A DNA stretch of 64,000 nucleotides from Mactra quadrangularis (lineage: Eukaryota; Mollusca; Bivalvia; Venerida; Mactridae): NCBI GenBank assembly GCA_025267735.1, contig CM046304.1, positions 13,082,001 through 13,146,000 on the forward strand, in the 5' to 3' direction. The notes below the pieces were generated by a model that saw nothing but the letters and a program-made list of their open reading frames with translations, was not told the DNA's origin and did not search any database. This document shows positions 59,373-64,000 of the stretch, piece after piece. The first letter of the stretch is position 1. Each line of letters starts with the position of its first letter. A program made the position numbers and the translations under genes.

Positions 59373-62300
59373 AAATAAGTTATATGTTACGCTTGCTAAA
59401 AACTTTTAAAAAACAAACCAAACGAATAGAGTTGCAACAAATGCAAATATCTCACCACAAAACAACTCATTGACCTTGATTTATAAAAGACACAAAACAA
59501 TACGGACAAAAAATCCTCACATTAACCAGACAGGGACACAATACCAATGTACTCATAATGATAAGTAAGTATTTTCTTATTTCCTTCATTGGTATGCTCG
59601 TTTTATGATAATTGATAACTCATTAAAAGATAAAGGAATTTGAAAATTTACAAGATCAAGAAAAATAACAATTATTACGTCAGAACCAGAAATATTCACA
59701 TTGAAATGAGTTACTATTGAAGTACACTATCTCATTTGATCTTTTCCAACTTCTGTCAATGTAAGATGTATCTAGAAGAAATGATTTCCTAGTAACATCT
59801 AAATAAATTTCCTTTTCAAATAGATAGCTAAAAAGGAAAAAAGAGACTTCACAGAAGTTCTCTATCAATAATAATGAAACACTGTATCTTAAAAGATGTA
59901 TTTATACATAAACGGACTTATCTTATCTGAAAGTATTAACAACGCTAGGCATCATCTTGAAAAAGTAATAGAACGTTGAAAAAAGTCAACAATTAAATCA
60001 TCCGTCTTTCATTTCAATTTGTATACATTAGACGTTCAAACGTTAATAATTTTTGTAGTAACTAAAAATGGAAATATTATCAGTTAAATCCGTTTGGCAA
60101 TTTATATTGATTTTTTTAATTTGATAACTTTAATTCAAAACAGTAAATGGATTAAATATCATTGAAAACATAACTCATGCCCATGCTATTATATATATTG
60201 TATTACAATTTCATATAAAACGCGTTTGGTTTTTAAAGTTTATCGTTGTTACAAAAGAAGAAGAAATGAATACATATGCACCTAACAGAATAATTATGAA
60301 AAACTTCACAAGTGTGTATTTAGAGATACCAATTTAACATCTAAGTAATAAATATTTTCCGAAATACGTATACGGTTAGTCCGGTAAATTTGTTTACTAA
60401 TTTGACTGTCTGATGTTGTAATTAGAATTAATTATAGTATGCATGTTTTATTGTGGGTATTTTAAGAAAAATATTATTAGTTTAACCAAATGTGTCGAAA
60501 TAATACCAGCCGTTGCAAATATCATTTGACTTGATAACCTTATTATTGTACAATGTACCGCTCTATTCTGTTATTTGCCAATCTGTACACACAAAACAAT
60601 TATTTTGGTTAAAAAAGAGTAAAATAAGTAGATTTGTCAATTTTGTAATTAAGTGTATCTAAAGTATGCTTAGAGTAATAATATATTTACGAACCATGAT
60701 GAATAATGTTTACCAATTAGGATTTTAATAAAAAGAAGACTTTCGAATCTGAACAGGTATGTGGATGCATACTTATATCTTGGTAATAGTCACTAGTAAT
60801 ACATGCGGATTTTGACATCTAGTTTCTTGTTCTAAATTATACGCCAAGAAGCAAAAATTAAGGGACACAAAGCAATAGTCCATAAAAGCGTCCCATACAT
60901 AAAAGTACATGTATAATATTGGGAAATGATTAAGTCAAACAATTTAAACCAGGAGCGAAAGAATTGATTAATTAAATTAAGTAATACATAACAAGTTATC
61001 AATATCAGATAATCAATTCATAAATAACATTGATCAACCAGTTGTTTTCTTTTTTTGCAAACAAAGTAGTTTAAGACTAAATCTTATCCAATGCTATTAG
61101 TTCAAGACGTAAGATATTTCTTACTTTTAATAAATTTTTAGTAACTTTAGCTTACGCATTAATGTCAATGTCTTCAGATGCTGTTCTCCTATTTTATATA
61201 GACAACACAAAATGTCTTTTATTATTTATAGCCGTCGGGAAATATGGCTTGTGTTCACTAAATTAAACTAAAACTTTATTGGTGAATGTCTATAAAATTG
61301 TCAAAATGTCTGTCTGCTGTGTTTATGTGACTAACATTTACTGATCTTAAATATTTTTTACGGCCAGGGCAAAACTATAAAAATATATACATATAAGAAC
61401 AATTATACGGTAACTTTTCGCTATTTTGATCATCAATTCTTTTTAAATTCAAAATTTGGGACTACACAATCGTGAAAAATGTTAAATTTTGAAATTATAA
61501 AGTAGTAGAACGAACTGTACTTTTTCCCAATAAGACTGATAGAAATGATGAAATTGTAATAATTACATTATTTGGATAACCAAGTGTAATTACAAAATGT
61601 ACAAAAATTGCTTTGATAAAGTTTTATCCATATTACTTAGGATATTCTTCTGTCTTCATCAAAAACTTGTAATAGTCGAAACATTGAGGAGAAAAACCTT
61701 TAACCGCATCCATGTACTGCCAAAAGGAATAACAACGAGACGATTCATATGTTTCTTTATAAAACAAGCACATTTGAATACTTTAAAAAAAGATGTTACG
61801 TAAAGAAAGACATTATAAAGGAGTATTGATTCGGTATAATACAGCATCATGTCTTACTAAAACATGCAAAAGTATGCTCTTACAAACATTGCACTTGCTA
61901 AGATCATAGTAGATGTGTAATTTATTCTAGTGCAATTGTATAAATTTTAGTATTCTTATTAAATTCACCGAAGTATCAGACATTTCAAATTATATTAACA
62001 TATTCTACGAAGCTTCCAAATTAATAGATAACATTTGATAATATAAACTCGTGTCGCAAGTTCTATTTCTTAGATTATAGCTAAGTAATAATATCAATAA
62101 AGCGATTTCTTTGTTCTCCTTAATAAAGCATTATGTGGAAAAATATGGTAGGTATTATACATTTAGTACGTTTATATTATACAAAAACATTTATATAACC
62201 ATTTTAAACACCAAGACGTTAACTTATCATGTTCATCGACAATGATAGCAACATGTAGACATAGTTATTGCTATTGCATGATTTGAGGTAAATAAATAAC

Positions 62301-64000
62301 AAAAGGTACTCAACAAAAGGTCGGTTTGCCTAATTAGTAAGTTTTTGTGTTTTGTGCTTTTTAGTAATGTTTTATCATTGACTTAAAATACCTATACTTC
62401 TGAAAAAACCTTTTATTTTATGGTACCAAAGGTGATGATATTTTTGATAATGTTAAACTCTGTATTATCTTTATAGATATAGTCATACTGGTCTTAACCT
62501 AATCTAAGTTCCTTGATTTAACATCCAAGGGCTATTCTAAGCTGGCTTCGGGTTATCATTTACCGTTGCATACTCTGTATTTACATTAACAATTTATTAT
62601 AAACACTTCTTCTTAATATTTATTAAATTCATTGAAGTTTTTATACGATGATATTCAGTAGAGATCTTCCCTAACATAAATAGTTTATCCTTTACCAATC
62701 TCATTCATTTTCTGAATTAGTTGCGTGACTTTACTTTGAGCTTCTCTTCAAATACATGGACAATATTGTAATTGCATTTCTTTGTCATTCCGAATTACAC
62801 ATAGATGAAGCTTAAGAATTTATAAAGAACTACGTTATCTGCCTGTTCTAAACAAAGATATCTTAATCAGGTCACTAGTAATATAATTTCCCATTTTGGG
62901 ATAGAAAAATGCTGATAATCATTTTACATACAGTGTTTTTTTATAATCAAGTGTATTTCTTAAAGTGTTACTTAACTGTTTTAGGTTAATATCTGTGTGG
63001 ATTCTTCTGGGAATAAAGGTTAAGATAAATATTGTAATTGAGTTGTAAGCTTAAGATTACAGAAATTGTCAGCTTTTTGTCACCAAAGGAGTTGAAAATA
63101 AAGAAACAATTGTTTTTGCGTTTTGTTTAAGTGGGAACTTGTCTATTTTCAGAAAATGAGAGATGACATTAATCTCGCATGAGGTGATTGACAAAAGAGC
63201 TACAGATATATACTCTTGGGAAAAAAACTTACCATGCGATCCAATCGTATATAAACACAATATATAGTATGCTTATTTTGTTGTTTTAACTGCATTATGT
63301 TTATATATATATATTTATACATGCACTTTAACCCTATCATATACAACAGATTTGTGAATTAAGATTGAGCATGTTTAACTTTAGAGAAGAGGACAATTGA
63401 TGGAATTGATGTTTTCATTAAAATGCTTTTACTATAAATAGATATTGTTGCTAATAGTAGAGTAGAGTAATGTATGTTGCATGAACTACAAACGGCATAG
63501 ATATCATAAGGTGTTATAATGTTAAAACATTTAAATACAAACGTTAGACAAAAATGTTAATTTATGAATACTTGAATATCAACTAGTCAAAGTAACAAGT
63601 GACTTAATTGACGCTTTTATTAAAGTATTGTCTGGCAAACAGTTACCATATTTAAAAGATATAGTTGAAATTTAATGAAGTGTAGGCTTTATACGTGTAC
63701 AAGTATATATACGATTTTGAAGTTTCATTTGGAATAAAATACATCATTGCAGTTCTTTTTGAAGAATGTATTGTATATTCTAATAATGTAGCTATTTTTC
63801 AAACTTCTTCAATTGTGCAACCTATACATGAAAAATAGAAAGTAATAATATTATTGATACACGAATAATACGATGCTAGGTAGCACTGGACAGAAAATTA
63901 AAGATTATTCTAGCAATTAACTTCGTAATTTCACTATAACAAAACTTTAGGTTTCTTTACTTTTTAACGAAAAACATTAGTCACACTAATTGCTTTCGGT
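59373..64000. other. Right flank outside the array; no gene seen
   Basis: I find no copy of blocks K, L, S, T or P and no homology to other parts of the window. Only short frames occur, including an overlapping antisense pair (61597-61803 plus, 61659-61850 minus) and a 62-codon frame at 59680-59868. A small TA run is at 63303-63315. It is probably intergenic or intronic. Confidence 0.5.

Overview
This window looks like non-coding nuclear DNA of an animal, probably a mollusc and perhaps a bivalve. The evidence is AT-rich sequence (I estimate near 70% A+T by eye), no open frame longer than about 105 codons, eukaryotic tRNA-derived SINEs whose tails read GCGTTAAACCCAACAAA, a LINE 3' remnant, a MITE-like element and a degenerate GTCTGTC / GGTCAAGG dispersed repeat of a kind common in molluscs. 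The taxon is an inference from repeat style. I recognise no protein-coding gene.

The main structure is a window-scale tandem array. Positions 1 to about 58,900 are made of roughly eight head-to-tail units of about 5-11 kb (mostly 8-9 kb), all in the same orientation. I call them A (1-9374), B (9375-19147), C (19148-24289), D (24290-32409), E (32410-41344), F (41345-52424), G (52425-57464) and H (57465-about 58,900, partial). A, B and C share a left part not seen in D-H. C ends with the D-type right part. D and E are nearly identical, while F, G and H are much more diverged. Two short core blocks recur: one in units A to F (near 4.5, 12.9, 21.7, 27.2, 35.3 and 45.0 kb) and one in units A to G (near 5.6, 13.7, 22.4, 28.0, 36.3, 45.2 and 53.7 kb).

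Units differ by insertions and local expansions. Unit A carries a private 1.4 kb module (about 300-1737) with clustered promoter-like motifs (ETS, ZNF143-like, YY1-like, AP-1, CRE) followed by a plausible GT-AG intron. It also has a LINE 3' stub ending in a perfect 25-bp foldback and a 335-bp MITE with terminal inverted repeats. Unit B has a 214-bp module amplified to four near-identical copies. Units D and E share three SINE insertions that F lacks, which orders the duplications in time. Unit F holds a 2.76-kb insertion flanked by a candidate 7-bp target duplication, containing about 30 CGTGT motifs and roughly 400-bp internal repeats. The last 5 kb (58.9-64 kb) shows no homology to the array and contains one intact SINE with a perfect 13-bp target duplication.

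Within diverged units, some non-coding blocks stay unusually similar: a TATA-containing block in C-G, an octamer block, a block around CGTGTACAC and a paired-homeodomain-site block in D-F. These are the best candidates for function, either as regulatory DNA or as exons of a repeated non-coding transcript. All identities quoted were judged by eye from the sequence; no alignment or database search was run.
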